Source: Bradyrhizobium sp. LTSP849 (GTDB lineage: Bacteria > Pseudomonadota > Alphaproteobacteria > Rhizobiales > Xanthobacteraceae). Taken from it: a stretch of DNA of 64,000 nt. The DNA lies in assembly GCF_000938255.1 (NCBI RefSeq), contig NZ_JYMR01000023.1, forward strand, positions 186,001-250,000, given 5' to 3'. This document shows positions 35,332 to 43,501 of the stretch, piece by piece. Made by a program: the position numbers and the translations under genes. Within the stretch, counting starts at the first letter, position 1. Every line of letters begins with the position of its first letter. Under the pieces are notes generated by a model, which did not search any database, was not told where the DNA came from, and worked only from the letters and a program-made list of their open reading frames with translations.

Positions 35332-36723
35332 GTGGAAGGCGCAGCGGCACCGCGCACCTGTGATCTCCTGGTGAAGGGCGGACTTGTCGTCACCCTGGAC
35401 GAAGCCGATCGCATCATTGCGCGCGGAGCCGTGGCCGTCGCAGACGGCCGCATCGTCGACGTCGGCGATGACGACGAGATCGCGACACGCTGGTCGCCGG
35501 CGCGCACCATCGATGCGCGCAACCGTCTGGTGATGCCGGGCCTGGTCAACGTTCACAATCATACGCCGCTGATGATCACCCGCGGGATGATCGAGGATCT
35601 CGGCTTTGCGCCGATGTTCACGGCTGGAATTCCGCAGGGACATCGGCTGACCGAGGGCGAGGCCGCCGCCTTGTCGCGGCTCGGCGTCTACGAAATGTTG
35701 CGCACGGGTTCGACGACGATTGTCGATTTTTACCGCTACCCGGAAGCGCTGGCCAAGGCTCATTCCGAACTTGGCTCGCGTGCGGTCATCGCCGGCCGGA
35801 TCCATGATGCCGATCCGGAGGCGCTTACCCGCAAGCGCTACGAATATTCGGCCGCGATCGGTGCGGCGAGCATCGCCGAGAACGTCGCGCTGATCGAGCG
35901 CTGGCAAGGCCATGACAATGGCCGGATCAGGTGCGATTTTGCCCCGCATGCGCCGGATACCTGCTCGGACGATCTGCTGCGTGAGGTCGCCGGTCTCGTG
36001 CAACGATACGGCGGCAATGTTCACACCCATGTCTGTCAGAGCCCGATCGAGGTGGCCCAGACACAGGCCCGTAGCGGCCGGTCGCCGGTCGAGGTGCTCG
36101 AGGCTGCGGGTCTGCTCAACCAGAGCCTGATTGCGGCGCATTGCATCCACGTGACGGCCGGCGACGAGGCCGCTCTTGGGGCAGCGAAGGCGACCATGGC
36201 CTATACGCCGATCGGCAATGCCAAAACCGGCCGGATCGCACCGGCGGCGTCCATCGAGCGCCAAGGTGCCCGCATGGCGTTATGCACTGATACGTTTTCC
36301 GGTGACATGTTCGAGGCGATGCGTTGGGCTGTCGCAATGCAGCGGATACGTGGTGAGAAAGACGGACTGAACGCGCGCTCGGCGATTCGCTGGGCGACGC
36401 AGGGCGGAGCGGAAGCGCTTGGGCTGGGTGACCAGATTGGGTCGATCACCTGCGGAAAAAAAGCGGATCTGGTCTTGCTCGACCTGTCCGAACCGACGCT
36501 TGCCCCCATTATCGATGGATTTGGTGCCCTGGTGTGGTCGGGTAACGGCAACAATGTCCGGACTGTCATCGTCGATGGCCGTATCGTGATTGAGGAGGGA
36601 CGCTTGCTGAACGCCGACGGTGCTGAACTGGTCCGTGAAGCGCAGAAGGTTGCAGAGGCGCTGTGGGCCAGACACAATGTCACTCCCGTCACGCAAGGCC
36701 ATCGAAGCGCCGCTCAGGGATGA
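35332..36723 (+). CDS. Amidohydrolase, ATZ/TRZ (chlorohydrolase/deaminase-like) family with altered active site
   Basis: A 463-residue metal-dependent hydrolase starting with GTG two bases after the ATPase stop. Metal ligands are visible: H75/H77 in VHNHTP, H231/H233 in HTHVCQS, H270/H273 in AHCIHVT and D320 in CTDTFSG. In most deaminases of this family the third residue after the second HxH is glutamate (HxHxxE); here it is Q236. The context with a dihydropyrimidinase and an ABC importer suggests action on a cyclic amine or amide, but the missing glutamate argues against assuming ordinary deamination. The stop overlaps the next start (ATGA). Confidence 0.88.
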   Translation: MEGAAAPRTCDLLVKGGLVVTLDEADRIIARGAVAVADGRIVDVGDDDEIATRWSPARTIDARNRLVMPGLVNVHNHTPLMITRGMIEDLGFAPMFTAGIPQGHRLTEGEAAALSRLGVYEMLRTGSTTIVDFYRYPEALAKAHSELGSRAVIAGRIHDADPEALTRKRYEYSAAIGAASIAENVALIERWQGHDNGRIRCDFAPHAPDTCSDDLLREVAGLVQRYGGNVHTHVCQSPIEVAQTQARSGRSPVEVLEAAGLLNQSLIAAHCIHVTAGDEAALGAAKATMAYTPIGNAKTGRIAPAASIERQGARMALCTDTFSGDMFEAMRWAVAMQRIRGEKDGLNARSAIRWATQGGAEALGLGDQIGSITCGKKADLVLLDLSEPTLAPIIDGFGALVWSGNGNNVRTVIVDGRIVIEEGRLLNADGAELVREAQKVAEALWARHNVTPVTQGHRSAAQG

Positions 36724-37460
36724 CCGTGATGCGCAAACGTCTCGGCATGATCACGCCGTCCTCCAATTCGGTGCTCGAGCCCGTCACCAGCGCCATGCTG
36801 CATGGCGTGGCCGGCATCACCGCACATTTCTCGCGCTTCCGCGTCACCGAGATTGCGCTGGACGCCGCGGCGCTGAGCCAGTTCGACGCATCGGCAATGC
36901 TGCCGGCGGCGGATTTGCTGGCGGACGCCAAGGTCGACGCCATTGCCTGGAACGGCACTTCGGCCAGCTGGCTCGGCATCGGCCGCGACAGGAGCCTTGG
37001 TGCGGCCATCACGGAGCGCACCGGCGTACCCGCAACGACGTCCACGCTCGCCTGCATCGATGCCGCCCGCGCGCTCGGCGCCAAGCGCGTTGGTCTCGTT
37101 TCGCCCTATACGGACGATGTGCAGCGGCGGATCGGCGACGTCTGGGCCGAGGAGGGCATCGCCCCGCATGCCGAGCGCCACCTCGGCCTGCGCGATAATT
37201 TCTCCTTCGGCGAGGTTAAGCCAGCGACGATCGCCGACATGATCCGCGCGGTGGCGGCCGAAGGCGCCGACGCTGTCGTTATCCTCTGCACCAATCTCGA
37301 TGGTGCGGCGCTCGCCGCCTCGCTCGAACGGGAATTGGATATCGCCGTGCTCGACTCGGTCGCGGTCACGCTGTGGCGAACCCTTGGTCTTGCCGGCGGC
37401 GACACCAGAGCCCTTGCGGAGTGGGGCCGGATCTTCCAGACATCAGCGGTCATCAAGTGA
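36720..37460 (+). CDS. Arylmalonate decarboxylase / maleate isomerase family enzyme
   Basis: A 246-residue member of the Asp/Glu racemase superfamily. The pattern follows arylmalonate decarboxylase rather than maleate isomerase: the first active-site loop is NGTSASW (G79-T80-S81) with Gly instead of Cys, SPYTDDV supplies Y130, and a single cysteine C190 lies in VILCTN. In arylmalonate decarboxylase the equivalents are G74, T75, S76, Y126 and C188. TTSTLACIDAARALGAKRVG also follows that family. It is coupled to the amidohydrolase (ATGA) and precedes the dihydropyrimidinase, so a malonate-type acid from ring opening may be decarboxylated; this is inference. Confidence 0.82.
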   Translation: MTVMRKRLGMITPSSNSVLEPVTSAMLHGVAGITAHFSRFRVTEIALDAAALSQFDASAMLPAADLLADAKVDAIAWNGTSASWLGIGRDRSLGAAITERTGVPATTSTLACIDAARALGAKRVGLVSPYTDDVQRRIGDVWAEEGIAPHAERHLGLRDNFSFGEVKPATIADMIRAVAAEGADAVVILCTNLDGAALAASLERELDIAVLDSVAVTLWRTLGLAGGDTRALAEWGRIFQTSAVIK

Positions 37461-37471
37461 CGGAGACATAA

Positions 37472-38881
37472 GTGACGCAGCTTGATCTCGCCATTCGCGG
37501 CGGCACCATCGTGACGGCCAGCGACGAGTTTCGTGCCGATATCGGCATTCGCGACGGCCGTATCGTCAGCATCGCCGATCACCTCGAGGGCGCGGCGCGC
37601 GAAATCGACGCGACGGGGCTGCTCGCGCTGCCGGGCGGCATCGACAGCCACGTCCACATCTCGCAAGCCTCCGGTCCCGACGTTGTGATGGCCGACGACT
37701 TTGCCTCGGCGACGCGCTCTGCTGCCGCCGGCGGCAACACCATGGTGCTGCCTTTTGCGCTTCAGGAGAAGGGCACGTCGCTGCGCGCTTGTGTCGAGAG
37801 CTACCGCAAGCTTGCGGAGGGCGAGTGCTACATCGATACGGCGTTCCATCTCATCATCTCTGACCCGACCGCCGTCGTGCTCGGGCAGGAGCTGCCGGCA
37901 CTGGTCAAGGACGGCTACACCTCGTTCAAGGTGTTCATGACCTATGACGACCTCGTGCTCAGCGACAAGCAGCTGCTCGAAGTGTTCGAGGTCGCGCGCC
38001 GCGAAGAGGCGCTGGTGATGGTTCATTGCGAGGGCTACGACGCCATCCGCTTCCTCACGACTAAGCTCGAACGCGAAGGCCATATCGCGCCCTATTATCA
38101 CGGCGTGTCGCGGCCCCAGGCCGTCGAGCGCGAGGCGACGCATCGCGCCATCAGCCATGCCGAAATCGTCGGCGTGCCCATCATGATCGTCCATGTCTCC
38201 GGGCGTGAGGCGATGGAGCAGGTGCGCTGGGCCCAGCAGCGCGGATTGCCGGTGCATGCGGAGACCTGTCCGCAATACATCACGCTGACGGCCGATGACA
38301 TGAAGGGCCTGAACATGGACATCAGCGGCGCGAAATATGTCTGCTCGCCGCCGCCGCGCGATGCCGATAGCCAGCAGGCGATCTGGGAAGGCATCACCAC
38401 CGGTGTGTTTCAGACCTTCTCGTCCGACCACTGCCCGTTCCGCTACGACGATCCCAAGGGCAAGCTGACGCCGAATTCCCGCACCTCGTTCCGCTGGGTG
38501 CCGAACGGAATTCCCGGGGTCGAGACGCGGCTGCCGATCCTGTTCTCGGAGGGCGTGTCGAAGGGACGGATCAGCTTGCAAAAATTCGTCGAGCTGACCG
38601 CGACCAATCATGCCCGCATCTACGGCCTCTATCCGCGCAAGGGCTCGATCGGCGTCGGCTTCGACGCCGATATCGTGCTGTGGGATTCGAAGTTGAAGAA
38701 GAAGATTCAGCAGGCCGATCTGCACCACGGTGCCGACTACACGCCCTGGGAAGGTTTTGACGTCACCGGCTGGCCCGTCACCACGGTCGCGCGGGGCCGG
38801 GTGGTGTACGAGCACGGCAAGATCGTCGGCGACAAGGGCGCCGGCGAGGTCCTGAGCCGCGGCAAGTCGAGCCTGGTGTGA
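37472..38881 (+). CDS. hydA: Dihydropyrimidinase / D-hydantoinase
   Basis: Zinc-dependent cyclic amidase opening dihydropyrimidines or 5-substituted hydantoins. The 469-residue protein, with GTG start, has the complete binuclear site: H60 and H62 (SHVHI), the carboxylated lysine K153 (TSFKVFMTYD), H185 (VMVHCEG), H241 (IVHVSG) and D319 (SSDHC), in the spacing of known dihydropyrimidinases. It is the last gene of the rightward operon and is followed by a strong palindrome. It should convert the pathway's cyclic amide to an N-carbamoyl acid; no carbamoylase is next to it, but one begins at 63464. Confidence 0.94.
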   Translation: MTQLDLAIRGGTIVTASDEFRADIGIRDGRIVSIADHLEGAAREIDATGLLALPGGIDSHVHISQASGPDVVMADDFASATRSAAAGGNTMVLPFALQEKGTSLRACVESYRKLAEGECYIDTAFHLIISDPTAVVLGQELPALVKDGYTSFKVFMTYDDLVLSDKQLLEVFEVARREEALVMVHCEGYDAIRFLTTKLEREGHIAPYYHGVSRPQAVEREATHRAISHAEIVGVPIMIVHVSGREAMEQVRWAQQRGLPVHAETCPQYITLTADDMKGLNMDISGAKYVCSPPPRDADSQQAIWEGITTGVFQTFSSDHCPFRYDDPKGKLTPNSRTSFRWVPNGIPGVETRLPILFSEGVSKGRISLQKFVELTATNHARIYGLYPRKGSIGVGFDADIVLWDSKLKKKIQQADLHHGADYTPWEGFDVTGWPVTTVARGRVVYEHGKIVGDKGAGEVLSRGKSSLV

Positions 38882-38899
38882 TGGGGATATGATGCATCC

Positions 38900-38933
38900 G
38901 TAGGGTGGGTTACGCGTCGCTAACCCACCCTAC
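38900..38933. terminator. 13-bp perfect palindrome, bidirectional terminator and repeated element
   Basis: GTAGGGTGGGTTA (38900-38912) pairs perfectly with TAACCCACCCTAC (38921-38933) around an 8-base loop. It lies in the 90-base gap between convergent genes. Elements with this TAGGGTGGGTTA arm are, to my knowledge, widespread in Bradyrhizobium intergenic regions. Confidence 0.75.
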
Positions 38934-38971
38934 ACACTGCCACTGCGGAACGACTCTAGAGCCTCGGCTCG

Positions 38972-39808
38972 CTAGTTCGTCGGCCCCTCGCCACGAATGG
39001 CAAAAGTCGTCGCCTTCAGCTTCGTCATGCCGAACTTGTCGAACAGTTTGTCGTAGGTGCCGTCGGCGCGCGCTGCCGTGAGCGCGTCGGCGAAGGCTTG
39101 CGCGAGCAGCTTGTCGCGGAAGGCGAAGGTGATATCGGTGCCGGCGATGTCGCGGACCCAGATCTTTGCGATGCCCTTCTGCTCGAGCGCGTTGGCGGTC
39201 TCGTTGATGTTGAGTGCCGCCTCGAGCTGGCCGGCGCGGAGCGCTGCCGAGGTCGCGGTGACGGTGGTGAAGGTGCGCAGCTCGATCGGCTTGAGACCCT
39301 TGGCAACCATCTCGGTGTTGAACTCGCGCGCCTTGCGCTCGGTGTAGGTCGCCGATTCGACGCCGACCACGCGGCCAGCGAGATCCTCGAACTTCTCGAG
39401 CTTCAGGCTGGAGGCGGGATCGGTGTAGATGCTGATTGCCTGCTGCGCGTAAGGCACGAGGTAGAGCATTTTCGAGCGCTCCTCGGTCCAGAACAGCCCG
39501 GTGTTGATGGCGTCGAAGCGGCCGGAGCGGAGCGCCGGGATCATCGGCGGGAAGTCCATGCGCAAGAAGACCGCCTCGACGCAGATGCGCTTGGCAATCT
39601 CCCGGGCGAGCTCGACATTGAGGCCCTGCAACTCGCCCTTGTCGTCGACGAATTGCTGCGGCGGCAGCGTCGGGTTGATCGACATCTGCCATTTCGGTGC
39701 CTCGATCAGGCTCGACGCCGGCACCTTCGGTGTGCAGGTCTGGGCACCGGCCGCCTGGGACAAGCCGATCAGCAGAGTGAGGGCAGAGAAGGTCTGGAGA
39801 AATCGCAT
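38972..39808 (-). CDS. Solute-binding protein family 3 (polar amino acid type), orphan
   Basis: A 278-residue periplasmic binding protein with a signal peptide (FLQTFSALTLLIGLSQAAGA). The ATG at 39808 has AGGAG 8 bases upstream. It is closely similar to the binding protein at 51389: both have INPT.PPQQFVD, LQGLNVELA, RMDFP.MIPA and FWTEERSK. Unlike that copy it has no permease or ATPase beside it, and lies at the end of the leftward LacI operon. It may feed the transporter encoded at 52245-53779. Confidence 0.92.
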   Translation of the reverse strand: MRFLQTFSALTLLIGLSQAAGAQTCTPKVPASSLIEAPKWQMSINPTLPPQQFVDDKGELQGLNVELAREIAKRICVEAVFLRMDFPPMIPALRSGRFDAINTGLFWTEERSKMLYLVPYAQQAISIYTDPASSLKLEKFEDLAGRVVGVESATYTERKAREFNTEMVAKGLKPIELRTFTTVTATSAALRAGQLEAALNINETANALEQKGIAKIWVRDIAGTDITFAFRDKLLAQAFADALTAARADGTYDKLFDKFGMTKLKATTFAIRGEGPTN

Positions 39809-39873
39809 CAAAATACTCCTGTCAAATCGTGGGTGGCAGTTGAGCCGTCTCCGGTCCGACGTCTTCTTGGTTG

Positions 39874-40362
39874 TTATTTCGTGGCCGACACGCCGCGATC
39901 GGCCTGCCGGGTCAGGATCAGCGAGGTGTGGCGGGCCGCGGTCACCACCTCGTCGCGCTGGTTGAGGAGGTCGAGCGTCTCGATGACGATGCCGCGTTCG
40001 GGATTCCTGCTCGGCCGCTTCTCGACAAAGCAGAAGCGCACGCGCAAGCGGTCGCCGGCGACGATGGGTCCCTTGAACCGCACCTCGTCCCAGCCGAGTG
40101 AGGCGACCGAGGTCTCCTCATACAGCTTCAGCTCCGACTTCAGCCCTTCCATCAGTGACAGGCCGAACAGGCCGTGGCCGATCACCGCGGGGAAGCCACG
40201 CGAGCGCGCATAGTCTGAATCGATATGAAGCGGGTGGTGATCGCGCGTGACGTCGGCGAAAGCTGCGATGTCGGCCTCCGTCACAATGTGTGCGGCGGTC
40301 TCGAACTCCGCGCCGAGCGCGATGTCCTCATAACGGAGATTGATCGATGCAGCGGCGTCCAT
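39874..40362 (-). CDS. MaoC-like hot-dog dehydratase
   Basis: A 162-residue single-domain (R)-specific enoyl-CoA hydratase-type protein. The hydratase motif is intact: FADVTRDHHPLHID with D41 and H46, followed by GFPAVIGHG. It is nine bases downstream of the CoA-transferase gene, and with the acyl-CoA dehydrogenase it would hydrate the unsaturated thioester. A cytoplasmic role is expected, as no signal peptide is seen. Confidence 0.92.
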   Translation of the reverse strand: MDAAASINLRYEDIALGAEFETAAHIVTEADIAAFADVTRDHHPLHIDSDYARSRGFPAVIGHGLFGLSLMEGLKSELKLYEETSVASLGWDEVRFKGPIVAGDRLRVRFCFVEKRPSRNPERGIVIETLDLLNQRDEVVTAARHTSLILTRQADRGVSATK

Positions 40363-40371
40363 ACGTGTTCC

Positions 40372-41955
40372 TCAGGCAACCTTGCGCGGCCGGGCCGGCA
40401 TCGCCATGAAACTCTGCGCGATCCCCATCGGCCCGGAGCGGAAGATGCGCGGGTCCATATCCCTGAGTTGCGGGCTGATGCGCGGCCGGAAACCCATATG
40501 CGCGAGGATGTCCTCCTCCAGGCGAACGCCCGGCGCGATCTCGGTCAGCGTCACGCTGCTGTTCTCCAGCTCGAACACGGCGCGCTCGGTGACGTAGCTC
40601 ACATGCTGGCCGCGTTGTGCGGCAAGCAACGCGCTAAAACTGATCTGGCCGACCTGGGCGACGAATTTTCGGAAGGCGCCATCGCGCCGGATTGCGAGAC
40701 GGCCGTTCTCGACTCCGATGTCGAATTTGCCGCCGGTCATGGTGCCGCTGAAGATCAGCCGCCGCGCGTTCTGCGTGATGTCGATGAAGCCGCCGGAGCC
40801 GTCGCGGCGGTCGCCGAAGCGGGTGACGTTGACGTTGCCGGCCTCGTCCACTTCCGCGAAGGAGAGGAACGCACAGGACAGCCCGCCGCCGTCGTAGAAG
40901 TCGAACTGGTAGGCCTGGTCGAGAATGACGCGCGGATTGATGGCGGTGCCGAATTCGCGCGCATGGCCGGGCACGCCGCCGACCACGCCGGATTCAACTG
41001 TCAAGGTGATCAGGTCGGAGATGCCTTCCTCAGCCGCGACATTAGGGATCATTGCGGAGATGCCGACGCCGAGATTGACGACGTCGCGCGGGCGCAGCTC
41101 GAAGGCGGCGCGGCGCGCGATCACCCGCCGCTCGGTGAGCGGATCCGGCGCGATCATCGCCACGGGCACGCGCGTCTCGCCGCAGCGCGCCGGATCATAG
41201 ACGGTCCCGTAGGTCTGCATCTGGTCGGGTTCGAGCACGACGTGATCGATCAGGAAGCCGGGGATCTTGACCATCTGCGGATGGACCGAGCCGCGCTTCA
41301 CGATGCGCTTGACCTGGCAGATCACGATGCCGCCTGCATTGTGCACGGCCTGCGCGATCGAGAGATCCTCGCGCGTCGTGCCCTCGTGCTCCATGCTGAT
41401 ATAGCCGTCTTCGTCCGCCGATGTGCCGCGGATGATGGCGACATCAGGCGGGGTGGGCACGCGGTAGAGCAGCCACGACTGGCCGTGCAGCTCGAGCAGG
41501 TCGACCAGCGGCGCCGTGGTGCGCGCGTTCATGCGGCCACCGTCCTGGCGCGGGTCCATGTAGGTGTTGAGGCCGACATGGGTGAGGACGCCCGGATGTT
41601 TCGCCGCCATGGCGCGGCAGAGCTGGCTCATCACGCCTTGCGGAAAATTATAGGCGTCGATCAACTCGTCACGGACGAGGCGCATGAACGGCACCTGGAG
41701 GCCGAAATTGCCGCCGATCACGCGCGCGATCAGGCCTTCATGGGCGAGGTGACACAGGCCCTTCTCGGTCACGGCGCCGACGCCGGTGATGTTGATCAGC
41801 GTCAGCCCGTGCGGGCCCTGGCCGCCGAGGAAGCGCTGCTCCAGCGCGTCGAGGATGGCTTCGGCTGCGCCCGTGCCGCCATTGCCGCCGACGATCAGCG
41901 TGTCGGCATCGCGGATGAGACCAGCGGCCTGTGCCGCGGTGATGATGCTCAGCAT
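40372..41955 (-). CDS. Acyl CoA:acetate/3-ketoacid CoA-transferase (family I, YdiF/propionate CoA-transferase type)
   Basis: A 527-residue fused alpha-beta CoA-transferase. The N-terminal half has GGNGGTGAAEAI and the C-terminal half has the catalytic motif LTVESGVVGG with glutamate E321, which forms the gamma-glutamyl-CoA intermediate. It probably activates the pathway acid by exchange with acetyl- or succinyl-CoA. It lies between the dehydrogenase (16-base gap) and the MaoC gene. Confidence 0.93.
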   Translation of the reverse strand: MLSIITAAQAAGLIRDADTLIVGGNGGTGAAEAILDALEQRFLGGQGPHGLTLINITGVGAVTEKGLCHLAHEGLIARVIGGNFGLQVPFMRLVRDELIDAYNFPQGVMSQLCRAMAAKHPGVLTHVGLNTYMDPRQDGGRMNARTTAPLVDLLELHGQSWLLYRVPTPPDVAIIRGTSADEDGYISMEHEGTTREDLSIAQAVHNAGGIVICQVKRIVKRGSVHPQMVKIPGFLIDHVVLEPDQMQTYGTVYDPARCGETRVPVAMIAPDPLTERRVIARRAAFELRPRDVVNLGVGISAMIPNVAAEEGISDLITLTVESGVVGGVPGHAREFGTAINPRVILDQAYQFDFYDGGGLSCAFLSFAEVDEAGNVNVTRFGDRRDGSGGFIDITQNARRLIFSGTMTGGKFDIGVENGRLAIRRDGAFRKFVAQVGQISFSALLAAQRGQHVSYVTERAVFELENSSVTLTEIAPGVRLEEDILAHMGFRPRISPQLRDMDPRIFRSGPMGIAQSFMAMPARPRKVA

Positions 41956-41971
41956 GAGTGCACGCGTCCCA

Positions 41972-43114
41972 TCATGCGGCCTCCTTCTCGACCTGGCGGG
42001 CGATGATCAGCCGCTGGATCTGGTTGGTGCCCTCGTAGATCTGGGCGAGCCGCACGTCGCGGAACAGCCGCTCGATGCGGTACTCGCGCGAGTAGCCGTT
42101 GCCGCCGTGGATCTGGAGCGCATTGGAGACGTGCTTCATTGCCATGTCGGTCGTGAACAGTTTTGCCTGCGCCGCCTCCTTGGCGATCGGCTCGCCGGCG
42201 TCATGCAGCCGTGCGGCGTGATGGATGAGAAGGCGCGCGGCGGCGATGTCGGTCGACATGTCCGCCAGCATGAACTGCACCGCCTGGAAGCCAATGATGG
42301 CCTGGCCGAACTGCTTGCGGTCCTTTGCATAGGCGGTGGCATCCTCGAATGCCGCCTGCGCCATGCCGAGCGCCATCGAGGCCATCATCAGCCGGCTGAA
42401 GTTGAAATTGCTCATGGCCATCTTGAAGGCCTGGTTCTCTGGCCCCATCAGGCTGTCGGCCGGCAGCTGCACGTCGGAGAAGGTGATCTGGCAGTCTTCG
42501 AGGCCGTGCATGCCGAGAAGCTCTTCGGTCTTGCCGCGGGCGATGCCGGGCAGGGCGCCGTCGACGAGGAGACAGGAGATCGCGCGGTGGCCCGCATCCG
42601 CGCCGGTGCGCGCGAACACCATGATGCGGTCGGCGACGCCGCCGAGCGTCACCCAGGCCTTGGTGCCGTTGAGCCGCCAGCCAGTGCCTTCGCGCACCGC
42701 ATGGGTGCGGATGCCCGCAACATCGGAGCCGTGGTCTGGCTCGGAGACCGCGGTGGCGGGAACGATGTCGCCACTGAGAATCTTGGGGATCAGCGCCTTG
42801 TGCGCGTCGGTGCCGTGATGGTCGAAGAACAGCACCGCCTCGACCGGAATCGCAAAAGCATTGGCGACGGCGCCGGAGCAGCGCGCCAATTCCTCCATCG
42901 CGATGCAGGCCGCGACCGCATCGAGGCCGGCGCCGCCCGCGCCTTCGCGCAGGCAAATGCCGAACAGGCCGAGATCGGCCATGCCCTTGTAAAGCGCGCG
43001 ATCAAAACGGTCCTCGCGATCAATGGTGGCTGCGCGCGGCAGAATTTCAGTCTGCGCGAAGCGACGGGCGGTCTCGCGCAGGGCCTTCTGGTCTTGGCTG
43101 TAAAAGCGGTCCAT
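41972..43114 (-). CDS. Acyl-CoA dehydrogenase
   Basis: A 380-residue FAD-dependent dehydrogenase. Typical blocks are AVSEPDHGSD, GTKAWVTLG, MASMALGMAQAAFED, DRKQFGQAI, QIHGGNGYSREY and RDVRLAQIYEGTNQIQ, in which E361 is the expected catalytic base. It introduces an alpha,beta double bond in the CoA thioester made by the neighbouring CoA-transferase. The tautomerase gene ends 15 bases upstream. Confidence 0.94.
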   Translation of the reverse strand: MDRFYSQDQKALRETARRFAQTEILPRAATIDREDRFDRALYKGMADLGLFGICLREGAGGAGLDAVAACIAMEELARCSGAVANAFAIPVEAVLFFDHHGTDAHKALIPKILSGDIVPATAVSEPDHGSDVAGIRTHAVREGTGWRLNGTKAWVTLGGVADRIMVFARTGADAGHRAISCLLVDGALPGIARGKTEELLGMHGLEDCQITFSDVQLPADSLMGPENQAFKMAMSNFNFSRLMMASMALGMAQAAFEDATAYAKDRKQFGQAIIGFQAVQFMLADMSTDIAAARLLIHHAARLHDAGEPIAKEAAQAKLFTTDMAMKHVSNALQIHGGNGYSREYRIERLFRDVRLAQIYEGTNQIQRLIIARQVEKEAA

Positions 43115-43129
43115 GGCTCGTGTCTTCCG

Positions 43130-43498
43130 TCAGTCGCTGGCAAGCTTGGAATCGTGGGCAACTTCGCTCATGTCGCGATCGAGGAAATAGACGGCGACAT
43201 CGTCGCCCGGCACTCCGTAGGCGCTGCATACGCCGCGCGTTAGCGCGATGGCCGCAGCGCGGCGCTCGGCCTCGCTGCGTCGGAATGCGTGGACCTTGAG
43301 CAGGATGCGCATGCGGGCGTCCTGAGGGCCAAATTCGCCGGCATGGGCGTAGTCGTCGGGCGAGATCGGGAGGAAATAGAGCGTGACCGTATCCGCAGTG
43401 ACGCCGAACGCCGACATCAGGCCGTCGGTCACAGACCTCGCCAGCGCGGCCTTGCGCTGCGGCGGAACTTGCGGGGCGAGCACTTCGACATAGGGCAT
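43130..43498 (-). CDS. Tautomerase superfamily protein, double-length 4-oxalocrotonate tautomerase type
   Basis: A 122-residue protein that begins MPYVEVL, so the catalytic Pro1 is exposed after Met removal. The first half follows 4-oxalocrotonate tautomerase (ALARSVTDGLMSAFGV, FLPISPDDYAHAG); the second half repeats the fold (ILLKVHAFRRSEAERRAAAI, AYGVPGDDVAVYFLD) but without its own proline, as in fused cis-CaaD or CHMI-like members. It would interconvert keto/enol or double-bond isomers in the pathway. It follows lacI by three bases. Confidence 0.85.
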   Translation of the reverse strand: MPYVEVLAPQVPPQRKAALARSVTDGLMSAFGVTADTVTLYFLPISPDDYAHAGEFGPQDARMRILLKVHAFRRSEAERRAAAIALTRGVCSAYGVPGDDVAVYFLDRDMSEVAHDSKLASD

Positions 43499-43501
43499 CG
43501 A

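Noticed and set aside
37106-38815. 569-codon minus-strand open frame
   Set aside because: Antisense to the dihydropyrimidinase, whose full metal site is visible on the other strand.
40225-43243. Long plus-strand open frames of 593 and 485 codons
   Set aside because: Antisense to the MaoC, CoA-transferase and acyl-CoA dehydrogenase genes; shadow composition rich in His, Arg and Asp.
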